Part shown: in pieces, positions 22,645 to 31,852 of the stretch
Layout of the letters: every line of letters begins with the position of its first letter
Position numbering within the stretch: the first letter of the stretch is position 1
Source: Chloroflexota bacterium
GTDB lineage: Bacteria; Chloroflexota; Dehalococcoidia; UBA2985
Reading direction: 5' to 3'
Assembly: GCA_016210515.1 (NCBI GenBank)
Contig: JACQTZ010000010.1
Span: forward strand, 1 to 46,986
DNA: 46,986 nt
The notes under the pieces: generated by a model
Seen by the model: only the letters and a program-made list of their open reading frames with translations
What the model was told of the DNA's origin: nothing
Database searches by the model: none
Program-made: the position numbers and the translations under genes

Positions 22645-22768
22645 ATGCAAAGGAAAGCCACCTGTCTCCAGAGTAGGAGGTAGGAAGTGTTTCGTATCCA
22701 ACAACCTGGATAGAGTTGCGTGTGAAGGAGACCATCAGGATACCTATGTCCACAGGGGAAAAGGAGTG

Positions 22769-24079
22769 GTGACCGCCTGCCGCCTGGCTGGGCAGAGGTG
22801 GGTACTGGGGATCGGCTCTTGGGTGGAAAGAGTCCTGGAAAGGCTCCTTCGCTGGCAGGCTTTCCCACGGGCTTTCCAGTGGCCGCTGGCCCTGGGGCTG
22901 GTCGTTGTGGTACTGCTGGCGCTGAGGACGCCTCGTCACGCGGAGTTGAACCCAGGGGCGGCCATTGTCTGGCAGCTATGGTGGGCCATTCTTCCTTTCT
23001 TCATCCTCTTGAGCGCCCGGCTATGGTGTGGCGTGTGCCCCGTCCCTGCCCTGGGGGATGCTGCACGGCGGCTCAGACCGACTACTCCACTCTTGCCACC
23101 GTCGGTGGTCCGGCGCGTAGGCCCGTGGGTGGCGGCCGTGGGACTGGGAGTGATGGGCTTCCTCTTTCTTATCCTCAACCTGGAGAACAGCGGCCCTCTC
23201 ACCGCAGGGTTACTTCTGACCTTCAGCGCGGTGGCTGTCGGCAGCGCTCTCCTCTGGCAAGGGAACGTATGGTGCCGCTACCTGTGTCCCCTGGGCCTTA
23301 TGGCTGGGCTTTACTCCCGAATGGGGTGGTTGCGGCTGGAGCCAGGCGACAGGCGGAAGGCTGGAAGCACGGCTCGTCAGTGCGCCTTTTTCACATCGCC
23401 CCTGGCTCCTCGGCGTTCTCACGACTGCGCACTGTGCGGCGCCTGCGTCAAGGCCGATGGAGGTGAAGAGGTGAATGTCCGCTTTGGCGGGACATCTGCC
23501 CTCGCGGCTCCGCTGGCGCGTCCCGAGGCGATGGCGGTCTCTCTGCTCCTGGGGCTGCTGGTTGCCGACGCGGTGCGTATGACCCCTTATTACATCCGCT
23601 TCATGGCCTGGATGACACCTCGCATCGGGAACTACGAGATGGGCATGGCCCTGGGTATGGTCCTGGTCATGGCTCTGGTGCTGGTTGGGCAGGCAGGAGC
23701 GGCCCGTCTCCTGGGAGGCAGAAGAGGGTTCTGGTCATCCTTCACCCTTCTGAGCCTGGCATGGATACCTCTGGCCTTGGCGGCTCACCTGTCTCTTTCG
23801 GCACAACACTTGCTGGCGGTGGGAGCTGTTTTCCGCAATCTGGGGGCGGAGCTAAGCCTGCTCGCGCCCGGCCACATGCCTCCGGTCGACGCCTACGCGA
23901 CCCTGTGGTCCATGAGAGCCTTCCAGTGGTCGGTGCTGGCCCTGGGCGGGATGGCGGCGCTCTATCTTTCTCGGCACCTATCCACCAGGGCTGCAAGCAA
24001 CGCGTGGGCCATGGCCGGCATCTTCCCGGTCATCCCGCTGCTGTTTATCTTCGGACAACCCATGAGTATCTCCTGCTGA
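22769..24079 (+). CDS. Polytopic membrane protein with NosR/NapH-type Cys motifs
   Basis: About 436 aa if started at GTG 22769, which is the first start after AAGGAG (though spacing is only 2 nt); the frame is open upstream to 22610. About ten hydrophobic segments. Cys motifs are Leu-Trp-Cys-Gly-Val-Cys-Pro-Val, Trp-Cys-Arg-Tyr-Leu-Cys-Pro-Leu-Gly, and a cytosolic-type Cys-Ala-Leu-Cys-Gly-Ala-Cys. The CxxCP and CxxxCP pairs recall NosR/NapH/RdxA electron-transfer membrane proteins, but the two full 4Fe-4S ferredoxin motifs are absent. Twelve nt separate it from the PCYCGC lipoprotein. I infer that it passes electrons across the membrane to the two exported redox proteins. Confidence 0.72.
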   Translation: MTACRLAGQRWVLGIGSWVERVLERLLRWQAFPRAFQWPLALGLVVVVLLALRTPRHAELNPGAAIVWQLWWAILPFFILLSARLWCGVCPVPALGDAARRLRPTTPLLPPSVVRRVGPWVAAVGLGVMGFLFLILNLENSGPLTAGLLLTFSAVAVGSALLWQGNVWCRYLCPLGLMAGLYSRMGWLRLEPGDRRKAGSTARQCAFFTSPLAPRRSHDCALCGACVKADGGEEVNVRFGGTSALAAPLARPEAMAVSLLLGLLVADAVRMTPYYIRFMAWMTPRIGNYEMGMALGMVLVMALVLVGQAGAARLLGGRRGFWSSFTLLSLAWIPLALAAHLSLSAQHLLAVGAVFRNLGAELSLLAPGHMPPVDAYATLWSMRAFQWSVLALGGMAALYLSRHLSTRAASNAWAMAGIFPVIPLLFIFGQPMSISC

Positions 24080-24091
24080 GGAGAGGAGTGT

Positions 24092-24541
24092 ATGGAACGG
24101 ACAAGAACAAAGACCAGGTTTTGGGTGGCGACGGGCGTGCTCCTGGGCGCTCTGCTGGTCCTGGCGGGGTGTGCCAAAACAGAGCCTGGGGCCGAAAGGG
24201 AGTTCCCAGACTACGTCTATCGCTCTACCCAGGCCCTTCGCGGGTATCAGCTTGCCGTGGACAACCAGGAGATGTTGACCTATATCCCATGCTACTGTGG
24301 GTGCGGTCAGGACCCCGCCTTCAAGAACCTGAAGAACTGCTTCATATCCGATGATGGCCGGTTCAACTCCCATGGTGCCAACTGCCTGGTGTGTCTTGAG
24401 GAGGTGGAAGACGCCATGACATGGAAGGGGCAGGGGTTGAGCGTCAAGGAGATCCGAGATAGGATTGATGCCAAGTACGAGGGGCGGGGTGTGCCCACGG
24501 ACACCGCTCCTGTGGAGGACGAGACAATTGAGATACCGTAA
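24092..24541 (+). CDS. PCYCGC-motif lipoprotein
   Basis: 149 aa, ATG 24092 preceded by GAGGAGAGG. Residues 1-26 are a lipoprotein signal with lipobox Leu-Ala-Gly-Cys (Cys27), so it is anchored on the outer face of the membrane. Residues 66-72 are Pro-Cys-Tyr-Cys-Gly-Cys-Gly, the family signature; an Asn-Cys-Phe and an Asn-Cys-Leu-Val-Cys follow. The many closely spaced Cys suggest metal binding or thiol redox. Family function is not known to me. The 3' end overlaps the next gene by 14 nt, so the two are translationally coupled. Confidence 0.88.
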   Translation: MERTRTKTRFWVATGVLLGALLVLAGCAKTEPGAEREFPDYVYRSTQALRGYQLAVDNQEMLTYIPCYCGCGQDPAFKNLKNCFISDDGRFNSHGANCLVCLEEVEDAMTWKGQGLSVKEIRDRIDAKYEGRGVPTDTAPVEDETIEIP

Positions 24542-25106
24542 CGGTAAGATTGACAGGCGTACACAGAACAGGCGCGGACCAGGGACAAAGGTCTGGTTGG
24601 TTGGAGGTGGACTGGCGTTGGTGGTCGTCGTGGTGGCAGCGGCCCTGGTGTTCAATATGGGTCGGGATAAAGATGCGGGGAGCGTAGCCTCATCCAATCC
24701 TGAGCGGGTGGGGCCACTGGAGGTCTCGGCCACGCAGATTGACCTGGGGCACGTTCCCCTGAACCAGTGGGTAAACCCTACCTTCCACCTGAGCAATGTC
24801 AGCGCGGAATCAGTGACCATCACCATCCCCAAGCAGGCCGTGGAGACCCTGGAAGGGTGTTGACCGCCTATTCCGGTGGCGAGTTCCGCCACCACAGCAG
24901 GAAAGAAGCTCACCTTCAATAACATGGAGGGGATACCTCTACCCCTTCCCATCAACATCGACATGAAGCCTGGCGAGGAGGTGGAGTTGCGGATAGACTT
25001 GCAGATGATGACCGGGATGGGTGGGCCACACCTCTTCCGCATGCCTATCCAGGTGTCGGGGGAGTCGCTGCCTGTCGTGCTGTACATTCAAGGCCACTGG
25101 CAGTAA
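24528..25106 (+). CDS. Predicted membrane-anchored selenoprotein, DUF1573-like, with Gly-Cys-Sec-Pro-Pro
   Basis: Read through one UGA, this is a single 192-aa protein. TTG 24528 has GGAGG 9 nt upstream and starts inside the lipoprotein gene. Residues 1-25 are basic, about 26-45 are a transmembrane anchor, and residues 65-110 form a beta-sandwich strand set typical of DUF1573 (Ile-Asp-Leu-Gly-His-Val-Pro, then Asn-Pro-Thr-Phe-His-Leu-Ser-Asn-Val). Codon 112 (24861-24863) is TGA inside Gly-Cys-TGA-Pro-Pro. The same frame continues with clear protein-like sequence ([27 protein letters not shown]) to TAA at 25106. A SECIS-like hairpin follows the UGA. The alternative, a pseudogene or base error, is less likely. 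Confidence 0.75.
24861..24893 (+). promoter_or_regulatory. UGA plus bacterial SECIS-like hairpin (DUF1573-like gene)
   Basis: UGA 24861-24863, 11 nt, then a 7-bp perfect stem (GGTGGCG 24875-24881 with CGCCACC 24887-24893) and a 5-nt loop AGTTC. The loop starts 18 nt after the UGA and has G as its second base followed by U. I recall E. coli fdhF having the same 11-nt offset and a GU in its loop. Confidence 0.75.
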
Positions 25107-25199
25107 AGGCTCAGCAAGCGCCTGGGCTACCCCAGGACGACGGCTGGCCTTTGCCGACGGAGGGGCCGGTGGCCGCCGTGACAGCACTCGTAAATCCTC

Positions 25200-25228
25200 T
25201 TGACAAGGACTACCCTCTTTTCTATACT
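25200..25228 (+). promoter_or_regulatory. groESL promoter
   Basis: TTGACA (25200-25205), exactly 17 nt, TATACT (25223-25228): a near-consensus vegetative promoter. The CIRCE-like operator begins 8 nt after the -10. Confidence 0.85.
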
Positions 25229-25235
25229 AGCTCAG

Positions 25236-25268
25236 GATTTAGCACTTGCCAGGCAAGTCTGCTAAATC
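25236..25268 (+). promoter_or_regulatory. CIRCE-like operator (HrcA site)
   Basis: TTAGCACTT (25239-25247), 9 nt, GTCTGCTAA (25257-25265), compared with the consensus TTAGCACTC-N9-GAGTGCTAA: one mismatch on the left, two on the right. The outer arms extend to GATTTAGCA / TGCTAAATC. It overlaps the expected transcription start, as in HrcA-repressed groE operons. Confidence 0.8.
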
Positions 25269-25306
25269 CTTGCGCGCCAGGAACAACACACAGAAGGAGG
25301 CAAAAG

Positions 25307-25600
25307 GTGGCACGGAAATTTCAACCGTTTGGAGACCGAGTGGTAATCAAGCCCATCGAGCGAGAAGAGGTCTCCCCTGGGGGCATTCTTCTTCCTGATA
25401 CGGCCAAAGAGAAGCCCCAGGAGGGCAAGGTGGTGGCCGTGGGACCAGGCCGCACTGCGGAAGATGGAAAGCATATCGCGATGGAGTCCAAGGTCGGCGA
25501 CCTGGTGGTCTATTCCAAGTACGCCGGGAGCGAGATCAGAGAAGATGGCGAGGAGTATCTGATCGTGAGGGAAAGCGATATCCTTGCCCGGATCTCTTAG
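25307..25600 (+). CDS. groES: Co-chaperonin GroES
   Basis: 97 aa from GTG 25307 with AAGGAGG 6 nt upstream; the longer frame back to 25151 runs through the promoter and is not real. Caps the GroEL chamber. Motifs: [10 protein letters not shown], the mobile loop [17 protein letters not shown] and the C-terminal Asp-Ile-Leu-Ala. First gene of the groESL operon, 35 nt before groEL. Confidence 0.97.
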   Translation: MARKFQPFGDRVVIKPIEREEVSPGGILLPDTAKEKPQEGKVVAVGPGRTAEDGKHIAMESKVGDLVVYSKYAGSEIREDGEEYLIVRESDILARIS

Positions 25601-25620
25601 TCACAACTCGTTGAACTTGA

Positions 25621-27246
<1,626 letters not shown>

Positions 27247-27278
27247 CCGCTACCTCAAAGGGAATTCTGGGATAACTC

Positions 27279-27307
27279 GTAGGGGCAGGTCTTAAACCTG
27301 CCCCTAC
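27279..27307. terminator. Palindromic terminator after groEL
   Basis: GTAGGGGCAGGT (27279-27290) pairs perfectly with ACCTGCCCCTAC (27296-27307) around CTTAA, then TGTTTTG. It is also a member of the repeat family found at 7136 and 37838. Lies between convergent groEL and the flippase gene, so it may act both ways. Confidence 0.75.
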
Positions 27308-27401
27308 TGTTTTGTGGCTTTTTCCTTGTCCTCCGTGGCAGAGCAACACCGTCTCCCCAACGGCCAGAAGCCCTGGCATCTGGCGATGTTTCGTGACTTG
27401 C

Positions 27402-28394
27402 TTACTTGCTAGCCGTGTGGGTGGATGCCTTTCCCCGTCGCCTCTTGTTGACCTGGTACAGAAGAAATACCACTCCCCCAAGCACCACAATGCTCAGATA
27501 GCTGACGGAGCGGTCCAGGAGAGTCACAGAGATGGCCTCGCTGCGGGCCAGAGTAAGGGTCAGTAGCCCCACCATGCCGGGCTCCGCTATTCCCAAGCCG
27601 CCGGGCGTTATGGGCACGGTGGTCAGAATGGCATGGGCCAGGGTCACAAAAAGCACCAGGGAGAAGCTCACTGTTGCCGAAAGGTCCAGGGAGTGAACGA
27701 CCAGGAAGAGACGCCCGACCTCTGTCAACCACGCCAGACAGCTTATGAAGAGCAGAAGAGGTAGCTGCTCAAAGCTTCCCAGGGCACCCTGGTGAAACCG
27801 TTCGTAGGAGCTCTTGAAACGAGCCGGCAGGAAACGGGCGAGGCGCATACCGAACTGCTTCATAGCCACCAGGCCAGCCACTCCTACCAGCACCAGAAGG
27901 GAGGCAATGCCCAGAAACAGCGCCATGCCGCCCAGATTTCCAGCGCCGTAGAAGGCCAGGGAGGCCACCACCAGAAGGCTAAACACCATTACCACGTCCA
28001 GGAACCGCTCTGCCAGCACAGTCCCCATGGCACGGGAGAAGCTGTAGCCCGTGTCTTCGGTAAAGACGTAGGCCCTGTAAGCATCTCCCAAACGGAACCA
28101 CGTGACAGTGTTGGCAAACCACCCCAGGAAGATGTAGCGAGAGCATGCCAAGACCGAGGGCACTTCGCCAGAAGAGTCGCCAGAGGTGCTGGAGCTCTTG
28201 AGCATAATCCGCCAGCGCCATCCCCTCAGCAGGAAACCCAGGTAATACGAGGCGAAGGCAGCCCCATAGAGATAGGGGTTGCTGGCCCTCAACTCATTCC
28301 AGGTTGCTTCCCGGTCTATGTCGAAACGGCTCGCCAGGAAAACCAGGAACATCGCGGCCACGGCAAAGGAGACCAGGGTTGGGATGGAGAACAC
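27402..28394 (-). CDS. Flippase-like integral membrane protein (UPF0104/LPG synthase TM family)
   Basis: 330 aa from GTG 28394. About eight transmembrane helices with the family's features: Leu-Leu-Arg-Gly-Trp-Arg-Trp early, Thr-Val-Thr-Trp-Phe-Arg-Leu-Gly-Asp-Ala-Tyr-Arg-Ala, a Glu-Arg-Phe-Leu-Asp motif, and Val-Pro-Ile-Thr-Pro-Gly-Gly-Leu-Gly-Ile-Ala-Glu near the C-terminus. The family moves or modifies lipid-linked glycans or phospholipids. The start is uncertain: no ribosome site precedes GTG 28394, whereas a GGGAGGT lies upstream with only an in-frame ATT at correct spacing (near 28454). It follows rsmG on the same strand. Confidence 0.85.
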   Translation of the reverse strand: MFSIPTLVSFAVAAMFLVFLASRFDIDREATWNELRASNPYLYGAAFASYYLGFLLRGWRWRIMLKSSSTSGDSSGEVPSVLACSRYIFLGWFANTVTWFRLGDAYRAYVFTEDTGYSFSRAMGTVLAERFLDVVMVFSLLVVASLAFYGAGNLGGMALFLGIASLLVLVGVAGLVAMKQFGMRLARFLPARFKSSYERFHQGALGSFEQLPLLLFISCLAWLTEVGRLFLVVHSLDLSATVSFSLVLFVTLAHAILTTVPITPGGLGIAEPGMVGLLTLTLARSEAISVTLLDRSVSYLSIVVLGGVVFLLYQVNKRRRGKASTHTASK

Positions 28395-28485
28395 CCGCCG
28401 TTTCAGGGATATGGGCTGCTGGCCATCGGCGGCAGGTCTGTTCAGAGCAGGAATTGCTGTACCTCCCTTGGCATGTTCATGTGGC

Positions 28486-29208
28486 CTAGAGCGGCCGCTT
28501 GGCAGGGAGCCCCGGCCTCCTGGGATAGCTGGAAGGCGATGGAGCGTTCTTGGCCAGGACCACCAGCCATCGCGTCTCGCCTATCTCCTCCAGATGCACT
28601 TCTTCTACTCTTTCCAGCACTCCCCCAAGAAGGGAGACGGCCCTCTCTGCCCTCTTGATCTCATCCTCTATACCCGACTTCTTCTGAGCCACTACCCTGC
28701 CGCCCAGTTTGCAGAATGGAAGGGTAAGCTCCGCCAGGACATTCAGCTCCGCTACCGCCCGGGCCACCACCACATCGAAGGTCTCCCTCAGGTGTGGGTG
28801 ATGGGCGAGAGACTCGGCGCGCTGGCAGTGCACCTCCACCCCTTCAAGTCCCAGGGTGTCCGTCACGTAACGTAAGAAGGCGGCCTTCTTGCCCACCGAT
28901 TCCGCCAGGGTTACTCGAAGGCTGGGCCACAGGATTTTCAGGGGCAGGCCGGGGAAACCCCCTCCGCTGCCTATATCTATCAGCGAACCTCCGGACGTCA
29001 CTTCCCTCGGAATGACCAGGGAAACCGTTAGGGAGTCCAGGAAATGCTTTACCTGCACCTCCCTGTTCTCCACTATGGCGGTGAGGTTGACTCTCCTGTT
29101 CCAATCCAGCAGCTCCTGGAGGTATCGTTGGAACAGAAGCACCTGGTCTTCCCCCAGGTCCAGTCCCAGGCGCTGAACCCCTTTGCGAAGCACCTCCACC
29201 TGCGTCAT
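28486..29208 (-). CDS. rsmG: 16S rRNA (guanine-527-N7)-methyltransferase
   Basis: 240 aa, ATG 29208. Motifs of RsmG/GidB: Asp-Trp-Asn-Arg-Arg-Val-Asn-Leu-Thr-Ala, Lys-His-Phe-Leu-Asp-Ser-Leu, the SAM motif Leu-Ile-Asp-Ile-Gly-Ser-Gly-Gly-Gly-Phe-Pro-Gly-Leu-Pro-Leu, and Val-Val-Ala-Arg-Ala-Val-Ala-Glu-Leu. Methylates N7 of G527 in 16S rRNA. Loss of this gene is known to give low-level streptomycin resistance. It lies 91 nt upstream of the flippase-like gene. Confidence 0.96.
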   Translation of the reverse strand: MTQVEVLRKGVQRLGLDLGEDQVLLFQRYLQELLDWNRRVNLTAIVENREVQVKHFLDSLTVSLVIPREVTSGGSLIDIGSGGGFPGLPLKILWPSLRVTLAESVGKKAAFLRYVTDTLGLEGVEVHCQRAESLAHHPHLRETFDVVVARAVAELNVLAELTLPFCKLGGRVVAQKKSGIEDEIKRAERAVSLLGGVLERVEEVHLEEIGETRWLVVLAKNAPSPSSYPRRPGLPAKRPL

Positions 29209-29771
29209 CCATCCTTCCGCCTTACCAGTGACATGATGTTCAAAGCCAGGGCATTATAGCACTGGCAGCTATGGAAGTCATTTTGAACGGAAGCACAAGC
29301 TACGCCAAGCCCCAACTCTGAACAGTTTTTCACCCACGTGTTTCACACTGTGCGATCCAAGAAAGAAGGCCACGGCCTGCGCTGAGTTCCGACTCCATAG
29401 AGAGTCCGAGGAATCGGACCTGCCGAGGTGGCGGCGTGCAACCGCTTACAACCCCTAAACCAATAACTACCAAGCCTTGAGCAATTCCCCAGACATTCAC
29501 CCCCTCTCTCACTCTCCCCCATCAAGGGGGAGAGGAGAATCCCTTCCCGCTCGATGGTGAAAGGTTAGAGCCTGCGCTGGTCCTTCCGTGGAAGGACGAA
29601 GCGATGGGGGTAAGAGGTTTAGCATGCTGCTCAAGGATCAGTAAAAGACACTGAGGTGGATGGGAAAGTATTTGTGTGTTGGGAGTGGGGATGTTATACT
29701 CTTGCTTTCCTCGTGAAAGAGGTTGGACTGGGCGGCGGCTTTACGTGTGGGGGACAGGAAAAGCCGTATTT

Positions 29772-29784
29772 AGTGTACTACACT
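29772..29784. promoter_or_regulatory. Perfect 13-bp palindrome, candidate operator
   Basis: AGTGTA-C-TACACT. It overlaps the predicted -35 region (29774-29779) of the lpdA-por-pdh cluster. Nothing else in this AT-rich stretch is palindromic. Confidence 0.5.
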
Positions 29785-29802
29785 TGATTTTTAACTTATA
29801 AT
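29774..29802 (+). promoter_or_regulatory. Promoter of the lpdA-por-pdh cluster
   Basis: Consensus -10 TATAAT (29797-29802). At 17 nt upstream the -35 is TGTACT, a weak match, which suggests an activator or regulated promoter. A 5' UTR of about 18-20 nt to the lpdA ATG is predicted. Confidence 0.6.
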
Positions 29803-29828
29803 AGAGTTTAAGACGGGCGACGGTCTGA

Positions 29829-31220
29829 ATGACAGATGCAGAGTATGACGTGGTAATCATCGGCGGAGGCCCCGGCGGGTATGTGGCGGCCATCCGGGCA
29901 GGACAGCTGGGGCTGAAGACGGCCGTGGTAGAGAAGGACCGGGTAGGAGGCATTTGCCTTAACTGGGGCTGCATTCCCACCAAGGCCCTTCTGAGAAACG
30001 CCGAAGTGTTGAGCCTTTTCCGCCGGGCCGAGGAGTTTGGTGTGTCCTTCGATAACCTGCGTTACGACTTTGGCAAGGCCATATCCAGGAGTCGTGCTGT
30101 GGTCAGACGCCTCACCAGTGGTGTGGAGTCTTTGCTGAAGAAGAACAGGGTGAACCTGGTCAAGGGGTTCGCGCGTCTGCGGGATGCCCATACAGTGGAG
30201 GTGGTGGAGGGCGACCTCCAGACCCTTGCTGCCAGGAACGTTATTGTGGCCACGGGCGCTCGCACGCGCCCCGTGCCCGGCCTGGAGGTGGATGGCGAAA
30301 CCATCATCACCAGCAGGGAAGCCCTGGAGCTTCCTGAGGTGCCATCGCCCGTGGCGATTGTGGGAGGGGGGGCCACCGGGGTGGAGTTCGCATACCTTTA
30401 CAGGGCCTACGGTGCCCAGGTCACCGTAGTGGAGATGATGCCTCACCTAGTCCCCAGCGAGGACGAGGAGATTAGCCAGGAGCTGGAACGCTCCTTCGCT
30501 CGCCAGGGCATAGAGGTGCTCACCGGCTCCAGGGTGACGGGGGTGAAGAAGAGACCGGGAGGAGCCGGCCTCACAGTGGAGTCTCCCAAGGGCACCAGGG
30601 AGATGGAGTGTCGGAAGGTGCTGGTAGCCGTGGGAGTGCAGGGGAACAGCGAAGGCCTGGGGCTGGAGGAGCTGGGCATCGAAATGGAGCGAAGCTTCAT
30701 CAAAATAGACGAGAGGATGCAGACCAGCGTCCCGGGTGTCTACGCCATCGGAGATGTTACGGGCAAACTGCTGCTGGCCCACGTGGCCCAGGCCCAGGGG
30801 ATAGTGGCTATCGAGACCATCGCGGGGTTGGAGAGCCTACCCCTGGACTACAAGAAGATGCCCAGGGCCATCTACTGCCAACCCCAGGTGACCAGCTTTG
30901 GCTACACCGAGAAGGAAGCGATAAGCATGGGGCGCTCGGTGAAGGTCGGGCGGTTCCCCTTCAGGGCCAACGGGAAGGCCCTGGCCCTAGGAGAGGGCGA
31001 GGGAGTGGTGAAGCTGGTGGTGGACGGCGATAGCGGTGAGATCATAGGCGCTCACATGATAGGGCCGGAGGTCACAGAGATGCTGCCGGAACTGACTCTG
31101 GCCAGCTTGCTGGAGGGCAGCGTGAAGGAGGTGGGCCATCTGGTCCACTCCCATCCCACGCTATCGGAGGTAATCAAGGAGGCGGCCCTGGCGGCAGAGG
31201 GCCAGGCCATTCATATTTAA
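29829..31220 (+). CDS. lpdA: Dihydrolipoyl dehydrogenase (E3)
   Basis: 463 aa FAD flavoprotein that reoxidises dihydrolipoyl-E2 with NAD+. Gly-Gly-Gly-Pro-Gly-Gly near residue 12 binds FAD. The redox disulfide is Cys43 and Cys48 in Gly-Gly-Ile-Cys-Leu-Asn-Trp-Gly-Cys-Ile-Pro. The NAD site is Val-Gly-Gly-Gly-Ala-Thr-Gly-Val-Glu. The C-terminal dimer-site base is in His-Ser-His-Pro-Thr-Leu-Ser-Glu. It heads the cluster but is separated from its expected partners (E1, E2) by the four ferredoxin-oxidoreductase genes. Confidence 0.95.
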   Translation: MTDAEYDVVIIGGGPGGYVAAIRAGQLGLKTAVVEKDRVGGICLNWGCIPTKALLRNAEVLSLFRRAEEFGVSFDNLRYDFGKAISRSRAVVRRLTSGVESLLKKNRVNLVKGFARLRDAHTVEVVEGDLQTLAARNVIVATGARTRPVPGLEVDGETIITSREALELPEVPSPVAIVGGGATGVEFAYLYRAYGAQVTVVEMMPHLVPSEDEEISQELERSFARQGIEVLTGSRVTGVKKRPGGAGLTVESPKGTREMECRKVLVAVGVQGNSEGLGLEELGIEMERSFIKIDERMQTSVPGVYAIGDVTGKLLLAHVAQAQGIVAIETIAGLESLPLDYKKMPRAIYCQPQVTSFGYTEKEAISMGRSVKVGRFPFRANGKALALGEGEGVVKLVVDGDSGEIIGAHMIGPEVTEMLPELTLASLLEGSVKEVGHLVHSHPTLSEVIKEAALAAEGQAIHI

Positions 31221-31238
31221 GTTCATGGAGGATCCTGG

Positions 31239-31826
31239 ATGGTAACAGCGACCCACAAAGGTCTGGTGCAGATACGGTGGCACGGGCGAGGCGGCCAGGG
31301 AGCAGTCACCGCCGGCAACCTGCTGGCGGAGGTAGCCCTGGACGAAGGACTTTACTTTCAGTCCACTCCGGATTACGGAGCGGAACGGACGGGCGCTCCT
31401 GTGGCAGCCTACACCCTGGTCAGCGACGAGCCTATTTACAGCCATACCCCCATAACCAACCCGGACGTAGTGGTGGTCCTGGACTCCACCCTGGTGGGGA
31501 AGGTGGACTTCCTGGCGGGGCTGAAGGAGGATGGAGTGCTGGTGGTCAACAGTCGCCTATCTCCCAAGGAGCTGCGGGAGCAGCTAAAGGTGACCACGGG
31601 GACGGTGTGCACGGTGGATGCCAGCCGTATCGCCCTGGACACCATCGGGCGCAATATCCCCAACGTCTGCATCATCGGCGCGCTCCTTCGTGCTAAGGAG
31701 GTAGTGTCGTCCAAGGCAGCCCAGAACGCCATCGAGCGTCGCTTGAAGGAGCGGTTCAGCGAGAGGGTTGTGAAGGGGAACATGGCGGCCTTTGAGGGGG
31801 GATACAACCAGGTCAGGGTGGGCTAA
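31239..31826 (+). CDS. porG: 2-oxoacid:ferredoxin oxidoreductase, gamma subunit
   Basis: 195 aa, ATG 31239 with GGAGG upstream. Signature Ile-Arg-Trp-His-Gly-Arg-Gly-Gly-Gln-Gly-Ala-Val-Thr near residue 10, then Asp-Tyr-Gly-Ala-Glu-Arg-Thr-Gly-Ala-Pro. The gamma domain is structural in the heterotetrameric enzyme that oxidises pyruvate (or a related 2-oxoacid) to acetyl-CoA with ferredoxin as acceptor. Eighteen nt after lpdA. Confidence 0.95.
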   Translation: MVTATHKGLVQIRWHGRGGQGAVTAGNLLAEVALDEGLYFQSTPDYGAERTGAPVAAYTLVSDEPIYSHTPITNPDVVVVLDSTLVGKVDFLAGLKEDGVLVVNSRLSPKELREQLKVTTGTVCTVDASRIALDTIGRNIPNVCIIGALLRAKEVVSSKAAQNAIERRLKERFSERVVKGNMAAFEGGYNQVRVG

Positions 31827-31852
31827 GAGATGACGAGTGCTGGAGGTGCACT

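Larger units (their letters stand above)
29209..29828. other. 620-bp intergenic region with C-rich palindromes and operon promoter
   Basis: No gene. A CACCCCCTCTCTCACTCTCC block (29499-29570) is the same family as the interior of the MITE-like element at 9226-9310. The right end carries the promoter and palindrome of the lpdA operon. Confidence 0.65.

Noticed and set aside
24861..24863. TGA as an ordinary stop with a separate 76-aa gene from 24876
   Set aside because: The GTG at 24876 lies in the SECIS stem region without a ribosome site, and the two parts make one DUF1573-like fold only when joined.
23978..25087. 369-codon minus-strand frame across the lipoprotein and selenoprotein genes
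   Set aside because: Its presence could suggest the plus strand is non-coding here, but the lipobox, PCYCGC motif, ribosome sites and DUF1573-like sequence are all on the plus strand.
25151..25306. 52-codon N-terminal extension of groES
   Set aside because: It would translate the promoter and CIRCE operator; GTG 25307 has the ribosome site.
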